Source: a virus. From it: a stretch of DNA of 36,366 bases. Under the pieces are notes generated by a model, which worked only from the letters and a program-made list of their open reading frames with translations, was not told the origin of the DNA and did no database searches. Shown here in pieces: positions 13,338 through 21,599 of the stretch. Numbering within the stretch: position 1 is the first letter of the stretch; every line of letters begins with the position of its first letter. The DNA lies in the IMG/VR virus record IMGVR_UViG_3300023172_000088, positions 1 through 36,366 of that record; one strand, written 5' to 3'. Made by a program: the position numbers and the translations under genes.

Positions 13338-13812
13338 CAATTTTCTTGATTACTCCGACTTTAAAAAGTTGGAAGATCAAGTGATGAGTTTTTTATTTCC
13401 ATGGAACTATTATGAGGGGATTGTATTGCCTGATGACGGCAAATATCAATTCACTCATTGTTTTTATAATGAGTATGAACCTAGGAGTCAGTATTGGCCA
13501 TTGGTTCAACCTGTGTTTAAATCTTTAGGCGCATCTTCTGTTCTTAGGTGTAAGGCAAATTTACTACATAGAACATCTGAGATTCAGGTCAATGATTTCC
13601 ACACGGATTATCCTAATTGTATTACTGCCATTTTGTATATGAGTACAAATAACGGCTATACAATTTTTCGTGATGGTACTAAAATAGATAGTGTATCTAA
13701 TCGATTGGTAGTATTTGATTCTAATCTAGAACATGCTGGTACTACTTGTACTGACCTCAATCGTAGAGTGGTTATTAATTTCAACTACAACATATTTGAA
13801 GGTGTACCATGA
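13318..13812 (+). CDS. 2OG-Fe(II) oxygenase-like protein, 164 aa
   Basis: The iron site is visible as HTD (NDFHTDYPNC) and a distal His (NLEHAGTTC), followed by an Arg in NRRVVINFNYN for 2-oxoglutarate. AILYMSTNNGYTIFRDG and NRLVVFDSNLEHAG are typical core strands. It is shorter than the members at 4969 and 6138 and belongs to a different branch. The stop overlaps the next start (ATGA). The substrate is unknown. Confidence 0.83.
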   Translation: MKTQVLDNFLDYSDFKKLEDQVMSFLFPWNYYEGIVLPDDGKYQFTHCFYNEYEPRSQYWPLVQPVFKSLGASSVLRCKANLLHRTSEIQVNDFHTDYPNCITAILYMSTNNGYTIFRDGTKIDSVSNRLVVFDSNLEHAGTTCTDLNRRVVINFNYNIFEGVP

Positions 13813-13973
13813 ATAAAGATAGACTTAAAATTCTCATAAAAAACTTGGAAGTATTACTTGAGAATTTAAAGACGGAAGTGTATGCTGATAAAGATGCATA
13901 CATGAGAAAAGAAGAGTCTGAATTCGGATTTAGGTTCGAAGGCAGAGATGATGATGACGGTTATCCAGACTAA
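13809..13973 (+). CDS. Small coiled-coil protein, 54 aa
   Basis: ATGA overlap with the oxygenase. The product has a Leu-rich amphipathic helix (RLKILIKNLEVLLENLKTEV) and an acidic Asp-run tail. It could dimerise as a coiled coil. No function can be assigned. The thyX start follows 2 nt after the stop. Confidence 0.7.
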   Translation: MNKDRLKILIKNLEVLLENLKTEVYADKDAYMRKEESEFGFRFEGRDDDDGYPD

Positions 13974-13975
13974 TT

Positions 13976-14608
13976 ATGAGTGCAAAACTAGTAAGTGTTA
14001 CCCCTGACGCAGAAAAAACCATGGCGTATATTGCCAGGGTTTCGAATCCTGCAAATCAAGAGAATGAAAACTATGCGGGTCTCTTGAAGTATTGTATCGT
14101 TCACAACCACTGGTCTGTGTTCGAACAATCCACTATGACTCTTGAAATTGAGACTACCCGTGCAATCGCGGCTCAAATTTTGAGGCACCGCTCGTTCACA
14201 TTTCAAGAGTTTTCCCAGCGGTATGCAGACAGTTCTCAGTTGGGTCAAATTCCTCTGCCTGAACTTCGCCGTCAGGACACAAAGAATCGTCAGAATTCTA
14301 TTGACGATCTTGATCCCGAAACTGTGGATAAACTGCAGAGACAAATGAAAACTCTGTTTAGTAGTGCAGAAGCCTTGTATCAACAGATGCTTGGACTTGG
14401 CGTTGCAAAAGAGTGTGCTCGTAATGTATTGCCTCTCTGCACGCCGACAAGAATCTACATGACAGGCTCATGCCGTTCATGGATTCATTATATTAATCTG
14501 CGTTCTGCACATGGTACTCAGAAAGAACACATGAATATTGCTGAATCTTGTAAGGCAGTGTTTATGGAACAGTTCCCTGTGGTATCTGAAGCATTGGAGT
14601 GGACCTGA
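13976..14608 (+). CDS. thyX: FAD-dependent thymidylate synthase
   Basis: The 210-aa protein carries the ThyX signature as RHRSFTFQEFSQRY (family RHRxxSxxxxSxRY), with HWSVFEQSTMTLEIET upstream and RSWIHYINLR downstream for FAD and dUMP. ThyX makes dTMP from dUMP using methylene-tetrahydrofolate and NADPH through FAD. It replaces the ThyA type found in T4 itself and is common in cyanophages. It sits upstream of replication genes, consistent with nucleotide supply. Confidence 0.97.
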   Translation: MSAKLVSVTPDAEKTMAYIARVSNPANQENENYAGLLKYCIVHNHWSVFEQSTMTLEIETTRAIAAQILRHRSFTFQEFSQRYADSSQLGQIPLPELRRQDTKNRQNSIDDLDPETVDKLQRQMKTLFSSAEALYQQMLGLGVAKECARNVLPLCTPTRIYMTGSCRSWIHYINLRSAHGTQKEHMNIAESCKAVFMEQFPVVSEALEWT

Positions 14609-14868
14609 TGGCAACGTACCCTGTAAAGAACACCGTAACTGGTGAAACTAAAGAGGTGGTCATGAGTGTTCATGATTGGGACCAGTGGAAACTAGATAAT
14701 CCCGAGTGGGTTAGAGATTTCTCTGACCCCAGTACCTGCCCTGGTGTTGGTGAAGTCGGTGAGTGGAGAGACAAAATGTCCAAGACTCATCCTGGTTGGA
14801 ACGAAGTTCTTAAAAAGTCGGAAAAATCTGCTGGTATTAGAGGCAGGTACAACAAACTATCTCGATAA
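14608..14868 (+). CDS. Conserved-looking hypothetical protein, 86 aa
   Basis: ATG at 14608 shares a base with the thyX stop; an in-frame GTG at 14599 is less likely. The start, MATYPVKNTVTGETKEVVMS, resembles the MPxYxFxNxxTGE opening of Cys-less FmdB-like phage proteins. It continues with VHDWDQWKLDNPEW and a basic end. Function unknown; it sits directly before phoH. Confidence 0.75.
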   Translation: MATYPVKNTVTGETKEVVMSVHDWDQWKLDNPEWVRDFSDPSTCPGVGEVGEWRDKMSKTHPGWNEVLKKSEKSAGIRGRYNKLSR

Positions 14869-14872
14869 AATT

Positions 14873-15631
14873 ATGGCAAGAAGAAAGAGGAAGACTGACG
14901 ATCCCATTGGAGTGGGAATGACAGCAAAACAAATGCGTCGCAAGAAACCAATCAACAGTGAGATGTTGGTTGATATTGAACCACTCACCGAGAATCAAGA
15001 GAAACTCTACTCTGCCTACGACGAGGGCAAGAACATCTTTGCATATGGTGCCGCAGGTACTGGTAAGACTTTTATTAGTCTCTATAAGGCACTCTGCGAT
15101 GTTCTGGATGAGAATACTCCATACGAGAAACTCTACATCGTTCGTTCTCTTGTATCTACCAGAGAGATTGGATTCCTCCCTGGAGATCATGATGATAAGG
15201 CTGCTCTGTATCAGATCCCATACAAGAACATGGTCAAGTACATGTTTGAGATGGCTACTGATGCCGATTTCGAAATGTTGTATGGTAACCTGAAGACTCA
15301 GGAGACTATTTCTTTCTGGTCTACCTCATTCATTCGTGGCACAACAATGGATAACTGCATTGTGCTGGTCGATGAAATGCAAAACTTGAATTTTCATGAA
15401 TTAGATAGTATAATTACACGAGTTGGAGACAACTGTAAGATTATTTTCTGTGGTGATGCTACTCAGACGGACCTTACAAAGTCCTATGAAAAAGATGGCA
15501 TCATCGACTTTAAGAGAATTATTGAAGTCATGGAAGAAGACTTCGGTGTAATTGAATTCGGACTTGATGACATTGTGCGTTCGGGTCTTGTGAGAAATTA
15601 CTTGGTTACTAAACTTGCCCTTGCTTTATAA
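14873..15631 (+). CDS. phoH: PhoH-like ATPase
   Basis: The start is set at the ATG at 14873, giving 252 aa. Walker A is GAAGTGKT near residue 60 and Walker B is IVLVDEMQN; IIFCGDATQTDL is the typical third PhoH motif. PhoH proteins are superfamily 1-like RNA-dependent ATPases named from the phosphate regulon. They are a marker of marine phages; their role in infection is not settled. A basic N-terminus (MARRKRKTDD) fits nucleic-acid binding. Confidence 0.96.
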   Translation: MARRKRKTDDPIGVGMTAKQMRRKKPINSEMLVDIEPLTENQEKLYSAYDEGKNIFAYGAAGTGKTFISLYKALCDVLDENTPYEKLYIVRSLVSTREIGFLPGDHDDKAALYQIPYKNMVKYMFEMATDADFEMLYGNLKTQETISFWSTSFIRGTTMDNCIVLVDEMQNLNFHELDSIITRVGDNCKIIFCGDATQTDLTKSYEKDGIIDFKRIIEVMEEDFGVIEFGLDDIVRSGLVRNYLVTKLALAL

Positions 15632-16314
15632 TGTTTATTCATCTCGACAAGCTAAAAGACTTTGATCTTGAAGCTAAAATGATTGATGGTGTACGATACT
15701 ATACAACTCCTGGAGGAAGGCCTATGCCTTCCATCACCTCAGTCACCAGTTTCTATAATAGAAAAGTCTTTGAAGATTGGAGAGCCCGTGTTGGACAAGA
15801 AGAGGCGAATCGTATTTCTCGTGTTTCAACAACCAGAGGTACTAAATTTCACGACTTAGTTGAGAAGTATCTTCTCAATTTGGATGTCAAATCTCAGAAC
15901 CCACTTCCTTCTACGATGGCATTGTTCCTCGCGGCAAAGGATTCTCTGGACAAGATAAATAATATACATGCACTTGAAAAGTCACTCTATAGTGACTATT
16001 TTGGCATTGCTGGGAGAGTCGATTGCATTGCGGAGTACGACGGAGAACTTTCGGTAATCGACTTTAAGACTTCCAAAAAAATTAAACCTGAAAAATGGAT
16101 TGAACAATATTTTGTTCAAGAAACTGCATATGCCTGTATGTACTATGAAATGACAGGCGAAATCGTGAAAAAACTTGTCACCATTATGGTGGCTGAAAAT
16201 GGAGACTGTGTTGTTTATGAAAAACGAAACAAAGGTGACTATATTAAACTTCTTACCAGGTATATTAAAGAATTCGTCACTTATAAACTCGGAGAGTATG
16301 GAGAAAGACGTTAA
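15631..16314 (+). CDS. PD-(D/E)XK exonuclease, MGME1/RecB-like
   Basis: The 227-aa protein has the nuclease core order: RGTKFHDLVEKYL (motif I), GRVDCIAEYDGELSVIDFKTSKK (Asp, then D-x-K) and QETAYACMYYE (QxxxY). This layout is found in RecB-type and mitochondrial MGME1-type ssDNA exonucleases and in cyanomyovirus exonucleases. A role in recombination or host DNA breakdown is likely. It starts at the phoH stop (TAATG) and overlaps gene 33 by 17 nt. Confidence 0.88.
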   Translation: MFIHLDKLKDFDLEAKMIDGVRYYTTPGGRPMPSITSVTSFYNRKVFEDWRARVGQEEANRISRVSTTRGTKFHDLVEKYLLNLDVKSQNPLPSTMALFLAAKDSLDKINNIHALEKSLYSDYFGIAGRVDCIAEYDGELSVIDFKTSKKIKPEKWIEQYFVQETAYACMYYEMTGEIVKKLVTIMVAENGDCVVYEKRNKGDYIKLLTRYIKEFVTYKLGEYGERR

Positions 16315-16552
16315 CGACCTACTCAAGGAGAAGTTCTTGTGCCAATCTAAGTTTAGTCAGGACATTGAAGTCCTTGTTCTGAACTCAGACTTGAATTATA
16401 TTGAGGCAATAGTAAGTTACTGCGAAGAAAACAATATTGAATTGGATTCTGTTTCTAAACTTATTTCTAAACCCCTCAAGGAAAAGTTAAAGAATGAGGC
16501 AATGGAACTTAATTTCTTGAAGAAAAGTTCTAGAGCAAAACTACCATTGTAA
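16298..16552 (+). CDS. g33: Late transcription co-activator gp33
   Basis: ATG at 16298, with GGAG just upstream, gives 84 aa starting MEKDVNDLLKEKFL. The short helical and acidic protein directly before gene 59 matches the position and character of T4 gp33 (112 aa), which bridges RNA polymerase and the sliding clamp at late promoters. The segment MELNFLKKSSRAKLPL is a plausible C-terminal clamp-binding end. The shorter length is usual for cyanophages. The call rests on synteny and general pattern more than on identity. Confidence 0.82.
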   Translation: MEKDVNDLLKEKFLCQSKFSQDIEVLVLNSDLNYIEAIVSYCEENNIELDSVSKLISKPLKEKLKNEAMELNFLKKSSRAKLPL

Positions 16553-16558
16553 TATGGA

Positions 16559-17149
16559 ATGACGCCCTTTGATGTATATAAAACCTATCTTTCGTTTAAG
16601 AATCACTTTACGAAAGATAGTTATGACTTTTTTAAGTATAAGGGAAAGACTCGGGCAAACGAGTCTACATTTAAGAAAAGAAAGGATCGATATTTTTTCG
16701 AGAGGATGTCTCGGAAGAAAACCGATCAAGAAATACATGATTACTTTGTAGCTAGTTTTAGTCAGGCAGAAGACCCAAGATCAGTCTGGATCGGTCAGAT
16801 TATAGACACTGGTGACCGCCGATATTCAGAGTGGTCCGATAAAATAAAGACACTTCAGTCAATGTTTGCTACTGAGGTGTCTGTTTTCATACAGAAGTCT
16901 AGGTTTGATGAACTCTTTGCTTGTAAAAACGGTAATCATTCAGACATTCTAAAGAAACATCTTCAGAATGCCATATCAATTGAAACCATGATATTATTGG
17001 ATAGTATTCTTGGTTATGCTAAAGACTACGATTCTCAACTTTTTGACCCAGTGTGGGAAACCGTAAGTTTTAAAATTAGAAAGTATAAATCCTTTCTAAA
17101 TATTGACATCCAAGAATACAAAAGGATTTTAAGGGAGAGTATAGTGTGA
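16559..17149 (+). CDS. g59: Replicative helicase loader gp59
   Basis: The 196-aa protein begins MTPFDVYKTYLSFKNHFT, the opening typical of T4 gp59 (217 aa), and is basic and helical throughout with the expected two-domain size. gp59 loads the gp41 helicase on forked DNA coated with gp32. Its place between gene 33 and gene 32 is the T4 order, here with one extra gene before 32. The stop overlaps the next GTG start. Confidence 0.93.
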   Translation: MTPFDVYKTYLSFKNHFTKDSYDFFKYKGKTRANESTFKKRKDRYFFERMSRKKTDQEIHDYFVASFSQAEDPRSVWIGQIIDTGDRRYSEWSDKIKTLQSMFATEVSVFIQKSRFDELFACKNGNHSDILKKHLQNAISIETMILLDSILGYAKDYDSQLFDPVWETVSFKIRKYKSFLNIDIQEYKRILRESIV

Positions 17150-17532
17150 CAGATTTTTTTGATTCCCCAGTGGTTCGTGCCGCTGTAACCGAATTAAATG
17201 AACTACAAGATGAGATGGCGAGATTGATGTTCAAACATCCAGCTTCTCTGACCCCAGAGGATAGAGAGGAACATCTTCGCCTCATGAAACAACTTTTGGA
17301 AAAACAAAAACTCTTCTACTTTCGTCTAAAAATGTCCGATGACCCTAGGGCAGTCAAGATGAAGGAAGGAATCATGGAATCTGCAAAGTTCTTGGGTCTT
17401 GAAGAGGGTCAACCAGTTGAGTCTTTCTTTGATAGCCTCACTCAGGTTCTTGTGGATCTGGAAAACAGGTTGGACCAGCCTGAAAGCTGGACCGAAGAGG
17501 TTGACGAGGACGAAGACTGGCGATATAATTAA
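17146..17532 (+). CDS. DUF1825-like cyanobacterial-type protein, 128 aa
   Basis: Translation starts at GTG (17146) with AGGGAG 8 nt upstream, overlapping the gene 59 stop. The helical protein has FFDSPVVRAAVTELNELQDE, MKQLLEKQKLFYFRLKMSDD and an acidic tail. This matches the pattern of DUF1825, a family of unknown function widespread in cyanobacteria. Insertion between 59 and 32 is absent in T4 itself. It may be a host-derived replication or photosynthesis-linked factor. Confidence 0.75.
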   Translation: MTDFFDSPVVRAAVTELNELQDEMARLMFKHPASLTPEDREEHLRLMKQLLEKQKLFYFRLKMSDDPRAVKMKEGIMESAKFLGLEEGQPVESFFDSLTQVLVDLENRLDQPESWTEEVDEDEDWRYN

Positions 17533-17573
17533 AAAGTTCAATACCACTCAATACGAACAAATACGGAGAACAC

Positions 17574-18497
17574 ATGTCATTTGCAAATCTGAAGAAACAA
17601 TCCCGCTCTGGATCTCTCACCGACAAACTGATGAAGAAGGTGGAGAAACTGAACGAAAAGGGTGGGTCATCTACGGATGATCGTTTCTGGAAACCTGCCG
17701 TTGATAAGGCAGGTAACGGTTATGCCGTTATTCGTTTCCTTCCCGCTGCTGAAGGATGCGATCTCCCCTGGGTGCAACTCTGGAGTCATGCATTCCAAGG
17801 CCCTGGTGGATGGTATATCGAAAACTCTCTGACCACTATTGGTAAACAGGATCCCGTTTCCGAGCACAATCGTGTTCTTTGGAACAGTGGTCTGGATTCT
17901 GATAAAGAAATCGCTCGGAAACAAAAGCGTAAACTGTCCTATTACGCCAACATTTATGTTGTCAAGGATTCTTCGAACCCCGAGAACGAAGGTAAAGTTT
18001 TCCTCTACAAGTTTGGCAAGAAGATCTTTGATAAGATCTCTGCAGCAATGCAACCTGAGTTTGAGGATGAAGATCCCATCAATCCTTTTGATTTCTGGAC
18101 TGGTGCTAACTTCAAACTGAAGATCAAGAATGTTGCTGGTTATTGGAACTATGATAGTTCCGAGTTCGCAAAACCCAGTGCTTTGCTGGAGGATGATGAT
18201 GAACTCGAACAGATCTATAACAACCTGCATGATCTGAATGCCTTCATTGCTCCTGATCAGTTCAAGGATTACGATGCACTGAAGAAGCGTCTTGATGCTG
18301 TCCTTGGCAACAAACAACAACTTCGTAAACCCGTTGACGAAGAGGTTGATGATGAGGACAACGATCGTGGTGATGTTGAGGAAGAACTCGCATCAATCGC
18401 TGCATCTGCGACTCGTAAAGCTCCTGTCGTTGAGGAGACCACCGATGAGGATGAAGATGATGCGATGAGTTACTTCCAGCGTCTCGCTGAAGACTGA
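17574..18497 (+). CDS. g32: Single-stranded DNA-binding protein gp32
   Basis: The 307-aa protein has the basic N-terminal LAST-like start (NLKKQSRSGSL), the core KRKLSYYANIYVVKD and FLYKFGKKIFDKI that align with T4 KRKTS-YWANILVVKD, and an acidic C-terminal tail (ETTDEDEDDAMSYF) for partner binding. It coats ssDNA in replication and recombination. Unlike T4 gp32, it has one Cys only: the CPVC zinc region of T4 reads DPVS here, so the structural zinc is lost. CGGAG lies upstream of the ATG. A strong terminator follows. Confidence 0.97.
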   Translation: MSFANLKKQSRSGSLTDKLMKKVEKLNEKGGSSTDDRFWKPAVDKAGNGYAVIRFLPAAEGCDLPWVQLWSHAFQGPGGWYIENSLTTIGKQDPVSEHNRVLWNSGLDSDKEIARKQKRKLSYYANIYVVKDSSNPENEGKVFLYKFGKKIFDKISAAMQPEFEDEDPINPFDFWTGANFKLKIKNVAGYWNYDSSEFAKPSALLEDDDELEQIYNNLHDLNAFIAPDQFKDYDALKKRLDAVLGNKQQLRKPVDEEVDDEDNDRGDVEEELASIAASATRKAPVVEETTDEDEDDAMSYFQRLAED

Positions 18498-18510
18498 TAC
18501 CAAAATCGAT

Positions 18511-18555
18511 CTTTGATTCCCTAAATGGTCGGAAAAAATTTCCGGCCATTTTTTT
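18511..18555 (+). repeat. 45-bp repeat, copy 2
   Basis: Second copy of the terminator block, 14 nt after the gene 32 stop. Unlike copy 1 it lies wholly outside the upstream gene and overlaps the stop of the convergent gene. Confidence 0.93.
18523..18555 (+). terminator. gp32 terminator, second copy of the 45-bp repeat
   Basis: The same stem as at 249-282 (AAATGGTCGGAAA with TTTCCGGCCATTT) and a seven-T run end gene 32. The stop codon of the convergent minus-strand gene lies in the T-run (18554-18556). On the minus strand the stem is followed by only three T, so it acts best for the plus strand. Confidence 0.92.
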
Positions 18556-18799
18556 ATGCCTGGGGTTCGTTGTCTTCTGACTCAGGCAACAACCCCTTTA
18601 CTTCTTCTATTTCCAAACACTTTTCGAATCTATCTCTCAATTCGTTCAATTTTGTCTGTTCTTGAAATTCTTGAATATAACCATTAATTTCTTTTTCGAG
18701 TGCATTTAGTGCCATACGATATTTCATCTTAATATCAATCAATCGCACCATATCCATGTAGAATTCGGTGCCCTTGTTGATAAATTCTTCGTAGGTCAT
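18554..18799 (-). CDS. Small helical protein at the baseplate locus, 81 aa
   Basis: The product starts MTYEEFINKGTEFYMDMVRL and is helical and charged, probably a coiled coil. Its start shares a base with the stop of gene 53 upstream. It is the last gene of the minus-strand unit and ends in the shared terminator. A chaperone or assembly role is possible by position only. Confidence 0.72.
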   Translation of the reverse strand: MTYEEFINKGTEFYMDMVRLIDIKMKYRMALNALEKEINGYIQEFQEQTKLNELRDRFEKCLEIEEVKGLLPESEDNEPQA

Positions 18800-19560
18800 T
18801 AGATACCAGTCAAACGTGGATTATATCCTTGTTTTAGAGAGTCAGTTACATATTGGGAAGATTCTTCATATCTCATGATCTTTTTCATATCATCAATAAA
18901 CACGCCTAGGTATTGATTCTTTAATATGATGATATTTTTCTTTTGTTCGTTCAGGTCAAATTCATATTTGTAGTTTGTGATTGGAGTAATTCCTGTTCCT
19001 AAAATTACTTCACCATTTTCATCAAATACGGTTCCATGAAGATCTACTGTGGCGGCAGGTGATTGTTCAACGGGAATGTTGTCGTTGAATTTTAATTCCT
19101 GATTGGTTTTTTGATCATATATTGAGATGTTGTAGTTTGAATCGACAACTAATCCGTCAGGAATTACAGTTCTCGTAAAACCATCTTCGAAAGCAGAGGT
19201 TTCGTAGTGGTGTACTTTATATAAGTTTTCTTCTTCTCCATACTTATCCAGAAGATACTTTCTGAACGTCAGATCATCCATGGGCCAATCTTGCTGGTAG
19301 TTCTGGATGTTATTCGTGATTAAAATTACCCAGTCAAGGTTTGGATCTCCATACTGACGATCTGCAATTTCATCTGGACGAAGATTGCCAGGAATGGTGA
19401 AGTATTCATAAACAGTTGCAACTGAGGCAATATCTTCCCTTAATCTAGGTCTTTTGAAGATATTTTTTACGGTTACATACTCATCATTAGAACTTCTGTC
19501 TAATTGCCTGGAGACGTAATCGAGATTTGGGAAATACCTGAAATAACTTCTTACTGCCAT
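18799..19560 (-). CDS. g53: Baseplate wedge protein gp53
   Basis: The 253-aa protein has the conserved gp53 opening: RSYFRYFPNLDYVSR, then YTIPGNLRPDEIADRQYGDP-like segments (here FTIPGNLRPDEIADRQYGDP) and LDWVILITNNIQNYQQDWP, as in T4 gp53 (196 aa). gp53 clamps adjacent wedges into the six-fold baseplate. An insertion near residues 130-190 makes it longer than T4. TAGGG lies upstream of the ATG. Confidence 0.93.
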   Translation of the reverse strand: MAVRSYFRYFPNLDYVSRQLDRSSNDEYVTVKNIFKRPRLREDIASVATVYEYFTIPGNLRPDEIADRQYGDPNLDWVILITNNIQNYQQDWPMDDLTFRKYLLDKYGEEENLYKVHHYETSAFEDGFTRTVIPDGLVVDSNYNISIYDQKTNQELKFNDNIPVEQSPAATVDLHGTVFDENGEVILGTGITPITNYKYEFDLNEQKKNIIILKNQYLGVFIDDMKKIMRYEESSQYVTDSLKQGYNPRLTGI

Positions 19561-19563
19561 TTT

Positions 19564-21114
19564 TTAGTACCCTACATAATCGTCGTTGATTTTTCTCAAA
19601 TCGCCTTTATTTGTCTGATTGCCAAAATCATCAAAAGTGGCAACTCGGTTTGCATTGACATTTTGGTTGTAATCTGTGTTGTAGATTGGTTCCAGTTCAG
19701 CAAAGTCCATTTGAACTTTGTATGATACTGGTTGACCTTTATCAAATGCCTGCCAACTACCTTGAGGTGTGTAGTCTGTTTCGAATCTTGTCAGAGCACA
19801 AGGTTTGATAATATTTACACCTGGAATGTCTCTGAAGTTTTCTGTCACATATCTAATAGTGAAAATATTTGGTGTTCCGAGGAAGAACGATGGATCTCCT
19901 GCTTCTGCACCACCAACTGCTCCAGCATCCTTCTTTGCCGCAGAAAATTCTTTAAAATAACGAATAATTTGTCTGATTCTATTCGCTTCTTGTGGACTTC
20001 TGCAGGTGAATTGGAATTGGTAATTGAACTGTCTCATTTGTGGACCACGGAACATGAGTTCCATGTTTGAGTTTGGTACAAGTCCTGCCCCTCTTGCGAG
20101 AAGGGTTTCTGGACTAATATCAAATCCATACTTGTTTAATACACCACTTAAAAGTCCCGCAGCCGCTGCACTTGCACCGCCTCCAGCACCACTTTCAGTC
20201 AATAGTTTGAGTTGCATTGCAAGATTACTTGTTCCTCCGATTAGACCTCCGATTAATGGAAGACCAGAAAGTGCATTACCCAGAGCGTACCCTACAAAGT
20301 TTTGAGATACTAAACCTGTTGCTGCAGCACTCAAATTGTTGAGTTTATCTGCTTCCCAACTTACGGACGAAGTGTCCTTTACTGTATTGGGCATGGGGAG
20401 AATTACTCCTCCACCAACTTTGTATTTTAGTGCGGTTCCTCTTTTCAATCCTTTGGTGAGGATATTTGATCTATCGTCTCTAGATTCAATGAAACCTTCT
20501 CTGGTGGGTGGTTGATATGAATAACACTGAATAACCATCCTATCCTGGAGGTTGGACATATCAATAGGATAGATTAATGGTACAATTGAGGCGTTTCTCT
20601 CATTTGCCGTTATGTAATTAGTAACGTCATATTGAGTGATAACAGCCATGGGATCAAAGGCACCTTTAATTAATGTTGCAATCGTTGTCCCTAAGTTAGA
20701 AGTGCCAGTTGGATTTGCATACGAAATTGGTTCTCCGTTGGAGGAGATTGGTGTCGTTGCTGGACTAGAGGCATAAAGTCCTTGTCTTGGTTGTGCTGCC
20801 CAGGGTGGTAGTGGAGGTTTTTTTCTTGATTGTCCTCCAGAGAAAGCGGAACCTCTTCTTGTATATTCTGCTCTGATTGCAGTTTGAATTGCTTCGTGAA
20901 AACGTTGTTTATCTCTAGCATTCAGAGCAAGAATGAGAGCATTTTTTGTCCAGTCACCGTCTGTGTAGATAACATCTGGGGTTGCCTTATTAGTCCCTGT
21001 TTCAATTACACGAACTTTTGCTTCCTGGAAGTCATACTCCAAGACATATTCAATCACAACTCCATTGAGAGTTTGAGTGATTGGTGGATCTAATTTGACG
21101 GTTTGAAATGCCAT
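19564..21114 (-). CDS. g48: Baseplate tail-tube cap protein gp48
   Basis: The 516-aa protein has a tail-tube-like C-terminal region with MELMFRGPQMRQFNYQFQF and RSPQEANRIRQIIRYFKEF, the motif shared by gp48, gp54 and tube proteins. It is longer than T4 gp48 (364 aa) because of a Gly/Ala-rich stretch near the middle (GALSG to GAGGGASAAAAG). gp48 caps the hub and starts the tube together with gp54, whose gene is the first on the opposite strand. GGAAG lies upstream of the ATG, which overlaps the previous stop. Confidence 0.83.
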   Translation of the reverse strand: MAFQTVKLDPPITQTLNGVVIEYVLEYDFQEAKVRVIETGTNKATPDVIYTDGDWTKNALILALNARDKQRFHEAIQTAIRAEYTRRGSAFSGGQSRKKPPLPPWAAQPRQGLYASSPATTPISSNGEPISYANPTGTSNLGTTIATLIKGAFDPMAVITQYDVTNYITANERNASIVPLIYPIDMSNLQDRMVIQCYSYQPPTREGFIESRDDRSNILTKGLKRGTALKYKVGGGVILPMPNTVKDTSSVSWEADKLNNLSAAATGLVSQNFVGYALGNALSGLPLIGGLIGGTSNLAMQLKLLTESGAGGGASAAAAGLLSGVLNKYGFDISPETLLARGAGLVPNSNMELMFRGPQMRQFNYQFQFTCRSPQEANRIRQIIRYFKEFSAAKKDAGAVGGAEAGDPSFFLGTPNIFTIRYVTENFRDIPGVNIIKPCALTRFETDYTPQGSWQAFDKGQPVSYKVQMDFAELEPIYNTDYNQNVNANRVATFDDFGNQTNKGDLRKINDDYVGY

Positions 21115-21599
21115 TACTTCCAGGCCCTGTATTTGGGATACTTTTTCCCACGTTTGTCAACAAATCTTTCTGTGGGTAATAACGAAATACTCGCCCAATC
21201 TTCATCGTCTGGAACTTTATATAGATTTCCAACACCAGAGTAAAAATATTTGTGCAAGGAATTTTTGGGTACACTTGCCCCTCTGGACTTATTTATTAGG
21301 CTTTTCGCAACGGCATCTCTATAATCTGGATTTATATAATGTAAGTTTGCACCAAGAAATCCATCTCTCAAAAATTCTAGGACAAATACTAGAGGTTGCA
21401 TGTCCCAAAAGTCATAGTTCTGTGGATATGCCGCACCATAAGAAAAGAAGACCAAACTCCCAACTTCAATCCAACCAGTATCACTTGTGCTGATGTCTGG
21501 ATCTTGCAGTCCAGAAAGGGACTCTTCTAGTTGAGCAATATACCAATCGGCACTCTTATTTTGTTTTCCTGCTTTTTGTTTGATTTCTTCTGCGATCAT
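21114..21599 (-). CDS. Tail-completion-like protein, possibly gp3
   Basis: The 161-aa product has WIEVGSLVFFSYGAAYPQ, MQPLVFVLEFLRDGFLG and NLHYINPDYRDAVAKSL. Its length is near that of T4 gp3 (176 aa, tail-tube terminator), and it sits next to gene 4 as gene 3 sits near 2 and 4 in T4. I cannot match residues to gp3 by eye, so the name is tentative. It is co-transcribed with gene 4 through an ATGA-type overlap. Confidence 0.6.
   Translation of the reverse strand: MIAEEIKQKAGKQNKSADWYIAQLEESLSGLQDPDISTSDTGWIEVGSLVFFSYGAAYPQNYDFWDMQPLVFVLEFLRDGFLGANLHYINPDYRDAVAKSLINKSRGASVPKNSLHKYFYSGVGNLYKVPDDEDWASISLLPTERFVDKRGKKYPKYRAWK

Noticed and set aside
15954-15961. GATAAATA inside the exonuclease gene as a late promoter for gene 33
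   Set aside because: It is 340 nt from gene 33 and inside coding sequence. About eight such heptamers per strand are expected by chance here.
17667-18320. 217-codon minus-strand frame opposite gene 32
   Set aside because: gp32 is unambiguous on the plus strand, and the antisense product has no domain pattern.
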